Source: Verrucomicrobiota bacterium (lineage in GTDB: Bacteria; Verrucomicrobiota; Verrucomicrobiia; Limisphaerales; UBA1319). Taken from it: a stretch of DNA of 64,000 nucleotides. Location of the stretch: assembly GCA_022709905.1 (NCBI GenBank), contig JAKLHY010000005.1, forward strand, positions 162,101-226,100, given 5' to 3'. The position numbers and the translations under genes were made by a program. How positions within the stretch are numbered: the first letter of the stretch is position 1; every line of letters starts with the position of its first letter. Below the pieces are notes generated by a model. The model was given only the letters and a program-made list of their open reading frames with translations. It made no database searches and had not been told where the DNA came from. Positions 47,401 to 55,968 of the stretch are shown here, piece after piece.

Positions 47401-48334
47401 CGTTGGTGGTAAACCAATGAAGGACCGGGAGGGCTGTTTTGATTCTGTCATCCCGCGTGACCGTTCCATAATATTGGCCGGAATCGAGGGGATCGCGGAA
47501 CGCCGGCTCTTTTGTCGAGGCCCCCCGGGTGTCCGTGGCAACGAATCGCCAGCGGGTCATCTCGCCCGGGACGAATGCATCGCCCGGAATGACCGCGCTC
47601 CAAATCCCGTCCCCCGCCGCGGCATCGCCTTCGGTGCCATTGTCCGTCATCGGCAACAGGGTTTCGGCGGCAAACATTCGCCGGTAATACAGTCGCACCG
47701 TCGCCACTGGATCATTGGCCGGAACCACCTTCGCACGAATGGTCAAGGGACCGGCCAGCGGCTGCGGAGGATTAGGTTCCAGCGCTGCAATAATGGGGCC
47801 AGCGTGAGTGCCATTCGCGTTCGGCGCGCCAGGAGTGGGAAGAGCGAAAAAGCTCCAGACGGGCGGAGATGACGCCAAGTCCAGGCCGAACGATTCATTC
47901 TCGTATTGTGGAGGATACACCGGCGCCAATGCGCTCGCGACCGTCACCCGATCCGGTGCGATCAAGGCCAGGTATTCGCCTTCGGCGGAAAGTCGGAAAT
48001 CTGTATGGAGGCGGCCCCGAGGATCCGTCCGGTTTTTACCCGAGGCAAAAACAACGAGATAAGCCTTTGAATCGAGCGTCACCTCAGGAAAAGTCCACTT
48101 GCCAGGGTTTGCCTCGTTATCCGTCAGACAGTAGCCGGCCAGGGAAATCGGAACGTTCTCAGGATTATAAATCTCGATCCAATCAGAAAACTCACCCTCC
48201 TCATCCGCCAATCCGGAATCATTCGCGGCCATGAACTCGCTAATGACCGGCCCCCCAAAGCCGGATACGCCAAAGGTCAGGGCCAGACTTGGCAGCAGCC
48301 ATAGCCAAAATGAGCATCGATCAATTTCCCGCAC
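44435..48334 (-). CDS. secreted CotH-kinase/lamin-tail domain protein
   Basis: 1299 residues with a signal peptide (L-W-L-L-P-S-L-A-L-T-F-G-V). A lamin-tail domain lies at ~30-130 (I-S-E-F-M-A-A-N ... D-W-I-E-I-Y-N-P). A chitobiase-type beta domain is at ~185-290. A CotH-kinase domain is at ~330-690, with the A-I-L-P-W-D-L-D-L-S-H motif matching the CotH Asp-x-Asp region. A beta domain with L-R-M-K-F-D-D-G-F-A-A-Y-L-N-G follows near 840. Two further lamin-tail domains lie at ~895-985 and ~1040-1140. The C-terminus has a dockerin-like D-L-N-Q-N-G-E-R-D-L-I-D-Y-A-L-G, then the terminal module (S-Y-S-T-D-L-S-A-W). CotH domains phosphorylate spore-coat proteins in Bacillus; the targets here are unknown. 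Confidence 0.85.
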   Translation of the reverse strand: MREIDRCSFWLWLLPSLALTFGVSGFGGPVISEFMAANDSGLADEEGEFSDWIEIYNPENVPISLAGYCLTDNEANPGKWTFPEVTLDSKAYLVVFASGKNRTDPRGRLHTDFRLSAEGEYLALIAPDRVTVASALAPVYPPQYENESFGLDLASSPPVWSFFALPTPGAPNANGTHAGPIIAALEPNPPQPLAGPLTIRAKVVPANDPVATVRLYYRRMFAAETLLPMTDNGTEGDAAAGDGIWSAVIPGDAFVPGEMTRWRFVATDTRGASTKEPAFRDPLDSGQYYGTVTRDDRIKTALPVLHWFTTNVSRADTLAGSRGAVYYEGEFYDNVLFALHGQSSSGFPKKSYNIDFNRTQRFRWSATAPRVADIDLLTNWADKSKARHVLAYEVMRRAGVAAHFAYTVRVQQNGSFFSTADMVEDADEIYLERAGLNRDGALYKVYNNLLNKDAGNTATSGVEKKTRRSENNTDLQALINGLDLTGQALETYLYDNIDIPRCVNMLAANSVVRNIDMHSKNWYIYRDTGRSGEWAILPWDLDLSHGRVWNTQNTYFDNALYTDGFVVTGTSIRLVAHLFQNPDIRAMILRRIGVLTDRFLQPPPDPGTPESELYYERRLNEQLALIDPPGIVPSDARLDFEKWGSWLQGGATVRYTSTNPAVETMEEAIQRWKKEYLPGRRDYIYKTQIVGLGGEIPLPQSGGGRATNFTPLVVKGAPVKVFVPSNGNLHTTWTGNPSYEPFNTTGWKSGTTGVGYERATGYEALIGANVDALMRSNNSVYIRLEFNVSDPAAFDRLQLRMKFDDGFAAYLNGALLVLANSPASPQWNSASMVSREANPVVFTVYDITDKIAHLRAGQNILAIQGLNDNVNSSDMIIVPELYAGKSVITIPQEPKIHFGGIEVSPPSGNQDEEYIQLLNPHSIAVDISDWRLTGGVEHTFAGGTVLPPNGAIYVCPNAAAFRARSASPKGGEGLLVQGGYQGRLSSLGETLALVDATGATNNTMAYPAQLSDAQRYLMISELMYQPSGQGLAEFIELLNISSTVTLDLRGVRFTQGVDFDFASGAIASLAPGARLLVVRDLDAFQGAYGTNRPVSGVFANGSALSNNGEVIRLEDANQDTIREFAYKDEAPWPAILPGYSLVLIAPETNPDPALAENWRPSARLGGTPGGPENGQFPADPMGDLNQNGERDLIDYALGNDLGLPSVTPQLILQPDSSGGPAALRLRYPIRLAAENVEITVSYSTDLSAWLDAAAYLEFVARESLDEAREWVIWRVKPPLRDEPRVFMRLQAVVEAKKRP

Positions 48335-48590
48335 ACAGATGCCCTACAGCTCCTCAGGCGCGAAAGCAAGTTCGAGATTTCCGCGGCATGCATCTTTTTG
48401 GTTTCCTCCCGAGATCTTCTGGGCTATGGTAAGAATTGGCATCAGGTCTTGCCCCCATGCAAAGACGGATTCCAGCCGCGAGAGGTGTTTTTGTTGATCT
48501 TCCTGGCCACATCAGAGTGGTTTGGCGCACCGGTGCATTCCAAGAGAATGATCATCATCCCCTCGTCACTCCGATCCGAAAGGAACCCTT

Positions 48591-51500
48591 ATGAACACTG
48601 CGTTAATCAAAACCCCATTCATCGCACTGCTCGTGTTCCTGGCTTCGGCGTCAGCCTGGGCGGCAGAGGTTCTCACCCCCGGCCTGCTCAAGCTGTCCAT
48701 ATATACGAATATTGCCGGCACGACGGTGGACGATCTCCTGGCCGACGCGCAATACCCCACAAGCCCGACCGAGATTCGATACTTGCGGTCCTTTAACACT
48801 CGGGACGCATTACCTACCGACGCTTTGGAGGATTACGGGGGACGGATTGAGGGGTATTTAACCCCTCTTCAAACCGGCGACTACCTCTTTTTCCTGCGGA
48901 GCGACAAGGCTTCACGCCTTTTTTTGAGCCTCGATGAAAGTGAAGCCAATGCAATCCAGATCGCCGAAGAAATGGATAATGGCGATCCTTTTATGGATCC
49001 CGAGACCGGAGATCCGGCCACATCAGGGCCGGTTTCGCTGACTGCCGGCCAACGGTACTTCATCATGGTCCTCTACAAGGCCAGCTCCGGGGGAGGGAAC
49101 AGCACCGATTTCGCCCAGGTGGCCTGGCGGAAAGCGGACGACGCCACACCCGCCCTCGAGTTGAAACCGATTCCCGCCGCCTACCTGTCCACTCTGGCAA
49201 GCGATACGGCGGGTCCCGGGATCACTTTCACCACTCAGCCGGCGAATGTGACCCTGGAAGAGAATTCACCCGCCACGTTCACCGTGGCCGCAAACGTCAC
49301 ACCGACCCAGGATGCGCTGGTCCAATGGCAGCGGAATGGCGTCAATATCCCCGGCGCAACCGGATCGAGTTATACACGATTCCTCGACAAGGCCGACAAC
49401 GCCGCCAAGTTCCGCGCGGTCATTTCGGTGCCGGGCCTGTCGGCATACAGCGCCGAGGCGGTCGCGACAGTGTCCGACGACAAGACACCGCCCGCGCTGT
49501 TGGGCGCTCAAGGAGGCCCCCATCGTCCGGAAGTGACCTTGACGTTCTCAGAGCGACTGAACGCCCCCTCGGCAACCCGTCCCGCCAATTACAGCATCAC
49601 CAGCGCCATCGGCGCTTCCCTGGGTGTTCTCGACGCCACTCTCTCGACCGACCTGACCCAGGTGGTTCTCACCACCGATCCCCAAACACCGGGCACGGAA
49701 TACACCGTCAGAGTGAACAACGTCACGGATCTGGCTGCGACATCGCCCCTGCCCATTGGCGCCACCAACCAGGCGAAGTTCTTTGCCCTCGGCCCCTGGC
49801 TGCAGGGCGAGGACGGTTTTGTGATCTGGGAAGCCGAGGATTACGATCGGAATCCCGATGGCCTCTGGTTTAGAGACGCCGAACGCGGCGCGGCCTCAGG
49901 CGGCGTGGCCATGGTCAATTACAATGGGGCCGGCGGCAATGAATCCAGCACGATGCTGGAATACGATATCCTCTTCGTAAAAACCGGCACACACATTCTA
50001 TGGTACCGCAACAGCGGCAACGATGGAAACGATGACTCGGCCTGGCTCTATCTGGATGGGGCGCGCCCACCCGAACGAGAATCCGGCAACCTCGCCGCCA
50101 TGAGCGGTTTTTCGACGGGCCTGACGGGCAATTATGGCTGGGCCAGCAGTCCTTACGAGGGAGGCGGGCGCATGACCTTTACCATCGACACTCCAGGGCT
50201 GCATACGATCGCCATCACCCGTCGCGAAGACGGGGCGTACATTGACAAACTCCTGATCACGACCGATCCGAATTTCAATCCAACCACCGGTTTCACCACC
50301 TTTGGCCCCCCGGCAACGCTCCGTCAGGGCGAACCGGCGTCCCCTGTTGTCGGTGACTTCACCATCACGACGCAACCCGTCGATACCGCCGGTCCGGAAA
50401 ACACCTCCATCACTCTCACAGCCGCCGCAACGATTCCATCCGGGTTCCTATATAGCTATCAATGGCAAAAAAAACAGGGAATGAACTTTGTGGATATTCC
50501 GGGAGCGGTCGCCACAACCTTGACCCTCAGCCCCTTGACGTGGGACTGGAATGGCGCCGTGGTGCGCTTGCGGGTCATCGTCGGTGGCGTCACCCAATAC
50601 ACCCGTGAAGCCACCCTCACCGTCCTGCCTGACACCACCCCGCCGACCGTCACGATGCCATCCACCCCTCGAGTGTCCATCACCCCCAACCAAGTGGTCC
50701 TCGTGTTTAGCGAGGTCGTCACTCGATCTCAGGCAGAGAATCCCGCGAACTATGCGATCACAACCGATACGGGCTCGATATCCGTTCAGAGCGCCACTCT
50801 GGATGCCGACGGACGCACCGTGGCCTTGGCAACCGACAACCAGACCGCCGGCAAAACCTACACCGTCACCGTGAAGAACATCAGTGATATTGCCAGCCAA
50901 CCGAATCTCATCGCGGCAAACACCCCGGTCGTGTTCTTCTACGCGGGCATTTCTGACCTGTTCGCGCAACGCGCCGATGGCTACGTCATCCTGGAGGCCG
51001 AGCATGCCACCCGCAACACTCCCGCATCCGACTCGGATGAATGGCTGGCGCGCAACGCGGCGGCCGGATTCTCCGGCACAGGCTACATGGTCGTGCCCAA
51101 CGGCAGAGGAGGAGGCAGCGTGAGTGATACCCTCGGCACGGGCGCCCTTCTCGAATTCGATATTCGTTTCGCCCAAACAGGCATCCATACGGTCTGGATC
51201 CGTGGCTGGAATGAAAACCACACCGATTCATCCACCGCGGGGACCGATGATTCGGTGTATGTCGGTTTTGACGGCGCATTGGTCGGGGTCGGTAACGATG
51301 CGAGTCTGAGCGGATTTCCGTATACCGGTTGGGTATGGCGGAGCGACCGTCAAACCGGGAGCGATCCCGTGACGATCGATGTTTCCACCGCCGGTCTGCA
51401 CGTCTTGAATCTCTGGCACCGCGAGGATGGCACTTTGATTGACAAGATCATCATCGAGCCCGGCAATCGTAACAGCGGCACATCCGCCCCTTCTCCGGCC

Positions 51501-52991
51501 ACCGCGAACAACAATCTGGGCCAGGGCGAAACGTGGGACTTCCAGGTGCCTCCCCCCGCATCGCCCACCGTAAGCCTGAATCTCACCAACAACCAAACCT
51601 TCCCCGCGAATTCGAGCCTGACAGTCCAGGCCACAATCACCGCGCCCAGCCCGATCACCCTCGTCGAATTCTACGAGGGCACCCATAAGCTCGGCCAAAC
51701 CACGACGCCCCCGTACGCCTTCACTCTTCCAAATGTTCCCGAAGGCGTTTACTCCGGAACCGTGCAAGTCACCGATGCCCTGGGCTACGTCGTTTCAGCC
51801 ACGGTCTCTCCTTTGATCGTGGATAGCACCCCGCCCGTTGCGCAAGCCGTCGCCAGCAGTTTCGACGGGACGACGATCGGTGTTTTGTTCAAGGAAACCG
51901 TCTCGGGCCTGAATCCGGACACAGCCATGAACACCGCCAATTACCTCATTAACAACGGCGTGGTCGCGGTCACTTCTGCCATCCTGCAACCCGATAATAC
52001 GACCGTCCTCCTGACACCGGCGGCGCCCCTGACCGGTTCCTATACGGTCAAAGTCGAGAATATCGCCGATCGCGGTTTCGGTCCAAACATCATGCTGCCG
52101 GTCACCCTCACCGGAAATGTCGTGGGGAGTCCATTGAAAGCCCGGGATATCGGCACGCCGAATGCCAGTGATCCCGAGATCTTCAGCGACCCAATCATGC
52201 CGGGCTTTGCTCTGGCCTTGAATGCGACCGACTTTTACATCGGCGCGGGAGGCTCGGACATCTGGAATACCGCGGATGGATGCCACTTCCTCTACCTGGA
52301 AAAGACCGGCAACTTCGATGTGGCCGCCCGGATGGAAAGCCTGACCCGCCCAAACGAATGGGCCAAGGCAAGCCTGATGGTCCGCGAAGACCTCGAAGGG
52401 ACGAGCCGCAACTTCATGGTCCTGGTGACACCGCCGCCCACCGGTCAGCCGGCCGGCATGAACCTCTTCAACGCCCAATGGCGCGATGTCAAAGGCGGCG
52501 CCACCGTCAGTCTGGCCACCAGCCTGCGGCCCACGCCCGTCCCGTATCCTCACGCCTGGTTGCGGCTGCAGCGCACCAACGAGGTGTATAACGCCTACTA
52601 CGGCACCAATGGAGTGGACTGGACGCTGCTGCATACCTACACCACGCCCGGCAACCCTTACCCGGCGACCGCCTATGTCGGGATCGCCGTCACCTCCCAT
52701 AACAACGGAACCAACTCGGTCAACACGGCACGGGCGGTAGTTCGCGATTTCAAGGACTTCAGCTCGTCGGTTACACCGGCCTCGCCAACCTTGACCCTCA
52801 CGAAGGCGGGCGCCAACGTTGAAATCTCCTGGACTTCAACCTCGAGCCAATTTGTGTTGCAGTCCACGGCAAACCTCTCGACGGCAGACTGGCAGCCCGT
52901 GACCGTTTCACCTTCCGCGGACGGGAATACCTATACAGTCGTTTTGCCTGTGACCAACGCCACGCAGTTCTTCAGGCTAATGGCGCCTTGA
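48591..52991 (+). CDS. large secreted PA14/Ig-like multidomain protein
   Basis: 1466 residues; signal peptide ends at A-W-A-A (~residue 24). A PA14-like domain follows at ~30-195 (G-R-I-E-G-Y-L-T-P, G-D-Y-L-F-F-L). Next are an Ig-like module ~200-300 and an SbsA-like Ig module ~305-400 (L-T-F-S-E-R-L). A carbohydrate-binding-like domain starts W-E-A-E-D-Y. A second Ig/SbsA pair occurs at ~590-780, then a second copy L-E-A-E-H-A, further Ig and SbsA strands, and a concanavalin-like segment near 1210-1390 (A-S-L-M-V-R-E-D-L). The terminal module has Q-S-T-A-N-L and Q-F-F-R-L-M-A-P. Probably a surface or secreted glycan-binding protein; no catalytic site recognised. Confidence 0.75.
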   Translation: MNTALIKTPFIALLVFLASASAWAAEVLTPGLLKLSIYTNIAGTTVDDLLADAQYPTSPTEIRYLRSFNTRDALPTDALEDYGGRIEGYLTPLQTGDYLFFLRSDKASRLFLSLDESEANAIQIAEEMDNGDPFMDPETGDPATSGPVSLTAGQRYFIMVLYKASSGGGNSTDFAQVAWRKADDATPALELKPIPAAYLSTLASDTAGPGITFTTQPANVTLEENSPATFTVAANVTPTQDALVQWQRNGVNIPGATGSSYTRFLDKADNAAKFRAVISVPGLSAYSAEAVATVSDDKTPPALLGAQGGPHRPEVTLTFSERLNAPSATRPANYSITSAIGASLGVLDATLSTDLTQVVLTTDPQTPGTEYTVRVNNVTDLAATSPLPIGATNQAKFFALGPWLQGEDGFVIWEAEDYDRNPDGLWFRDAERGAASGGVAMVNYNGAGGNESSTMLEYDILFVKTGTHILWYRNSGNDGNDDSAWLYLDGARPPERESGNLAAMSGFSTGLTGNYGWASSPYEGGGRMTFTIDTPGLHTIAITRREDGAYIDKLLITTDPNFNPTTGFTTFGPPATLRQGEPASPVVGDFTITTQPVDTAGPENTSITLTAAATIPSGFLYSYQWQKKQGMNFVDIPGAVATTLTLSPLTWDWNGAVVRLRVIVGGVTQYTREATLTVLPDTTPPTVTMPSTPRVSITPNQVVLVFSEVVTRSQAENPANYAITTDTGSISVQSATLDADGRTVALATDNQTAGKTYTVTVKNISDIASQPNLIAANTPVVFFYAGISDLFAQRADGYVILEAEHATRNTPASDSDEWLARNAAAGFSGTGYMVVPNGRGGGSVSDTLGTGALLEFDIRFAQTGIHTVWIRGWNENHTDSSTAGTDDSVYVGFDGALVGVGNDASLSGFPYTGWVWRSDRQTGSDPVTIDVSTAGLHVLNLWHREDGTLIDKIIIEPGNRNSGTSAPSPATANNNLGQGETWDFQVPPPASPTVSLNLTNNQTFPANSSLTVQATITAPSPITLVEFYEGTHKLGQTTTPPYAFTLPNVPEGVYSGTVQVTDALGYVVSATVSPLIVDSTPPVAQAVASSFDGTTIGVLFKETVSGLNPDTAMNTANYLINNGVVAVTSAILQPDNTTVLLTPAAPLTGSYTVKVENIADRGFGPNIMLPVTLTGNVVGSPLKARDIGTPNASDPEIFSDPIMPGFALALNATDFYIGAGGSDIWNTADGCHFLYLEKTGNFDVAARMESLTRPNEWAKASLMVREDLEGTSRNFMVLVTPPPTGQPAGMNLFNAQWRDVKGGATVSLATSLRPTPVPYPHAWLRLQRTNEVYNAYYGTNGVDWTLLHTYTTPGNPYPATAYVGIAVTSHNNGTNSVNTARAVVRDFKDFSSSVTPASPTLTLTKAGANVEISWTSTSSQFVLQSTANLSTADWQPVTVSPSADGNTYTVVLPVTNATQFFRLMAP

Positions 52992-53101
52992 CCCACACCG
53001 CCACCCTCCTCGGGCCGAGAAGGGGCGGAGAGAACACGGCTGTCAGAGCCTGTATGAAAATTGCGAGGGGTGCGGCGCCTAGGGATTTTGGCCGGGAACA
53101 C

Positions 53102-53992
53102 CTACTTCGGCTCGAAAAGGCTCAGAATCTGATCGCGGGGCAGCGCTTCCGGTTTCAGCTCAGTTTGCCGACGGAGCACTTCATCCGTGTAAGTGGGACG
53201 GGAGGCGGGATCTTGGTAAAAAATGCCTGTATAAAGAGTCTGTCCGTATTCCTGGGCGAGTTCCATGGCCCGCAGTCGGTTCGTCGGGTCATGGCCTTCG
53301 GACTCCAGTTTGCGCATCTTGCCTTTTTGGTTCTTGAGCTGGGACTCGGGATCGCCGTAAGTGACGCAGGGCGACTGAATGTTAATGAAAGCGAATCCAG
53401 GATACCGAATGCCCGCCTCCACGAGTTTGGACAATCCTTCCATGTCTGCCGGAACTCCCTGGGCGACGAAGCCGGCTCCATAGGCCAGGACATAGAGCAA
53501 CGGATTCACGGCTTCTTCTAGGCTGCCATAGGTTGAGGAGGCGGTTTTTGCCCCTCGAGGAGAGGTCGGCGACAGCTGGCCCTTGGTCAATCCGTAGACT
53601 TGGTTGTCCATCACGATGTAGGTCAGGTCGATATTGCGCCGAATGGCATGAGCTACATGACCGCCGCCAATCGAAAATCCATCGCCGTCGCCGCTGGCCA
53701 CCAGCACGAGGAGATCCGGATTTGCCATTTTGATGCCTTGAGCGATGGGCAGGGCCCGTCCATGCACCGTGTTAAAGCCGTAAGCGGTCGTATAGCCGGG
53801 GATGCGACTGGAGCATCCAATGCCTGAGACAAAGGCGATTTCGTGTGGAGGCCGACCTACTGCGGCCAGAGCCCGATAAATGGCCGTCACCACACCATAA
53901 TCACCACAACCGGGACACCAGATCGGCTTGAGCTCACTCCGAAAATCCTTGGCGGTATAGGCCATCACGGTTTCTGGATTGTCATTCGTCAT
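53102..53992 (-). CDS. korB: 2-oxoacid:ferredoxin oxidoreductase, beta subunit
   Basis: 296 residues from the ATG at 53992 (another ATG at 53965 is possible). W-C-P-G-C-G-D-Y-G carries two of the [4Fe-4S] cysteines. G-I-G-C-S-S-R-I-P-G-Y, G-D-G-D-G-F-S-I-G-G, and D-N-Q-V-Y-G-L-T-K-G-Q form the thiamine-diphosphate site. Together with the gene 63 nt upstream it forms KorAB, which interconverts 2-oxoglutarate (or a related 2-oxoacid) and its acyl-CoA with ferredoxin. The beta sequence fits the KorB class, but substrate cannot be fixed without a tree. Confidence 0.92.
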   Translation of the reverse strand: MTNDNPETVMAYTAKDFRSELKPIWCPGCGDYGVVTAIYRALAAVGRPPHEIAFVSGIGCSSRIPGYTTAYGFNTVHGRALPIAQGIKMANPDLLVLVASGDGDGFSIGGGHVAHAIRRNIDLTYIVMDNQVYGLTKGQLSPTSPRGAKTASSTYGSLEEAVNPLLYVLAYGAGFVAQGVPADMEGLSKLVEAGIRYPGFAFINIQSPCVTYGDPESQLKNQKGKMRKLESEGHDPTNRLRAMELAQEYGQTLYTGIFYQDPASRPTYTDEVLRRQTELKPEALPRDQILSLFEPK

Positions 53993-54055
53993 AGCTTGAC
54001 ACTTATCAAAACTGAATTGGATCGATCGCTTGTCGTTTGCCCATCGCAACCCGAT

Positions 54056-55849
54056 TTATCCCAGATCCGGGGCCGCCTCCACTTTGGGATGTCGCTGCAG
54101 GGAAAAGGCCAATTGACGGATCCGTTCCAAGATTTCCTCAGGCAGAATGGGATTCGATCCGCTCTTGGCCAGCGAGAGAAAATCGTCCGGCACTTGGACC
54201 CACATCCGAATGATCCGATAGAGCTGGCCTTGATGCGATTGCTCGACCACCATGCATTTTTGCAGGGACGCGAAGAAATCCTGGTAGATCTCTTCTGAGA
54301 CCGGATAGAGCAGGCGCGGGATGAGCAGCTTGACCTGGATGCCGGCCGCCTGCGCCATCCGCACCGCCTCGAGCGCAACCCCGGCCACGCTGCCCCAGCT
54401 GATGATCCCCACCAGGGCGTCGTCGGGGCCTTCGATCTGAAACAGGTCGGCTCGGTGTTTCAACGGATTGAGCTTCCGCAATCGTTTCTCGTTCATGCGA
54501 GAGTGGATTTCACCGTTGGCGGTTGGGGCGCCCTTCTCGTTGTGCTCAATGCCGGAGGCCAGGTAGTTCCCGTTCGGCATTCCCGGCTGGCTGATGGGAC
54601 TGATGCCGGACTCGGTGATTTTGAAGCGAACGTAATTCTCACGTTCTTTGTCGGTGGGCCGATGACGATTGAGGATCTGGAATCGTGAAGTATCCAGCCG
54701 GTTGACGGTTTCCTTGCGCTGGGCAATTTCCTGGTCCGACAGAACGATGACCGGGGTCTGATAATGCTCGGCAATGTTGAAGGCCTCGACAGTGACGGCG
54801 AACGTATCTTCCACGCTTATCGGGGCAAGCACCGGCCGGATGGCGTCGCCATGGGCCGAAAAGGCCGCGGAAAATAAATCGGATTGCTCGGCCTTGGTGG
54901 GAATGCCCGTCGAGGGTCCGCCGCGCTGCACATTCACGCAAACCAAAGGCAACTCTGCAATCGTCGCCAGACCGAGGATTTCCGACTTCAATGACATGCC
55001 CGGGCCGGAGGTGGCCGTCATCGCCTTGAGCCCGGCAAACGAAGCTCCCACGACAGCGCCGATGCCTGCAATCTCATCTTCCGCCTGCAACAGGCTTCCG
55101 CCATATTTCCAGATTTCCCGGTTGAGAAACTGCATGATCTCCGAGGAGGGCGTGATCGGATAACCGCCAAAAAACTTGCATCCGGCGAAAATCGCCGCCG
55201 CGCCGCACATATCGTTGCCATCGGTCAGCAGCTTGCAGCCGTTGCCCGCTCCCACAGGTTGAAGCGACCGGTCCTCTCGAAGGGGCTGACTCCGCGCATA
55301 CTCGAGTCCCGAAAGGAAAGCGCGCTCGTTGCCCTGCAAAATTTCGGCCCCCTTTTTGCCAAATTTCTTGCGAATGCCCGCCAAAATGCTTTTTTCAGCC
55401 AGGCCAAACCATCCGGCCAGTAATCCCAAAACCAAGGTGTTCTTGGCGCGGACCGTTCCTGCGGCTTTCAGCGCCATCTCCTCAATCGGCACCGCCAGCA
55501 CCGTGTCGGGTGTGACTCCTTTCAAAGGGAGTCGGTCTGGCGCCACACCGGTCTTGGCCTCATACACCACGACGGTCTTTCCACCGACCGGCAGTTCTCC
55601 GCCAAAACGCAGAAAGTCCTCCCAGTTCAGCGCCACAGCGACGCTGAGCATGCCGCCGGGATTCAGAACCTGCCTTGTGGAAACTCGCAACCGGCAAGAA
55701 GACTCCCCGCCTCGGATCTGAGATCCAAAGCTCTTGGTCAGGATGGCGTAATATCCTTCCATCGTGGCAGCCGCGATCAGAGATTCGCCGGCCGATACAA
55801 TCCCGTCGCCCCCCGATCCAGCCATTCCGATAATCAAGTCGTCAACCAT
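54056..55849 (-). CDS. korA: 2-oxoacid:ferredoxin oxidoreductase, fused gamma-alpha subunit
   Basis: 597 residues. The N-terminal ~190 residues are the gamma domain (I-G-M-A-G-S-G-G-D-G-I-V-S-A-G and F-G-S-Q-I-R-G-G-E-S-S). The alpha domain follows (N-D-M-C-G-A-A-A-I-F-A-G-C, P-S-S-E-I-M, T-S-G-P-G-M-S-L-K-S-E). The fused gamma-alpha arrangement is the ordinary KorA type of aerobes and many Verrucomicrobia. It pairs with the beta subunit gene downstream to make the ferredoxin-linked 2-oxoacid dehydrogenase of the central pathway. A response-regulator/kinase gene starts 119 nt upstream on the same strand, possibly unrelated. Confidence 0.92.
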   Translation of the reverse strand: MVDDLIIGMAGSGGDGIVSAGESLIAAATMEGYYAILTKSFGSQIRGGESSCRLRVSTRQVLNPGGMLSVAVALNWEDFLRFGGELPVGGKTVVVYEAKTGVAPDRLPLKGVTPDTVLAVPIEEMALKAAGTVRAKNTLVLGLLAGWFGLAEKSILAGIRKKFGKKGAEILQGNERAFLSGLEYARSQPLREDRSLQPVGAGNGCKLLTDGNDMCGAAAIFAGCKFFGGYPITPSSEIMQFLNREIWKYGGSLLQAEDEIAGIGAVVGASFAGLKAMTATSGPGMSLKSEILGLATIAELPLVCVNVQRGGPSTGIPTKAEQSDLFSAAFSAHGDAIRPVLAPISVEDTFAVTVEAFNIAEHYQTPVIVLSDQEIAQRKETVNRLDTSRFQILNRHRPTDKERENYVRFKITESGISPISQPGMPNGNYLASGIEHNEKGAPTANGEIHSRMNEKRLRKLNPLKHRADLFQIEGPDDALVGIISWGSVAGVALEAVRMAQAAGIQVKLLIPRLLYPVSEEIYQDFFASLQKCMVVEQSHQGQLYRIIRMWVQVPDDFLSLAKSGSNPILPEEILERIRQLAFSLQRHPKVEAAPDLG

Positions 55850-55968
55850 ATCAGCGTTCTTTCTTTTGCCTGTTTTCGCCTCTGCATTTCAAGAAAAACC
55901 TGCCAGATACCCAGCCATTCGAACGGTATTTCGCGAGGACTTCGTCGCGGCAGAACGAGCCCTTGGGA

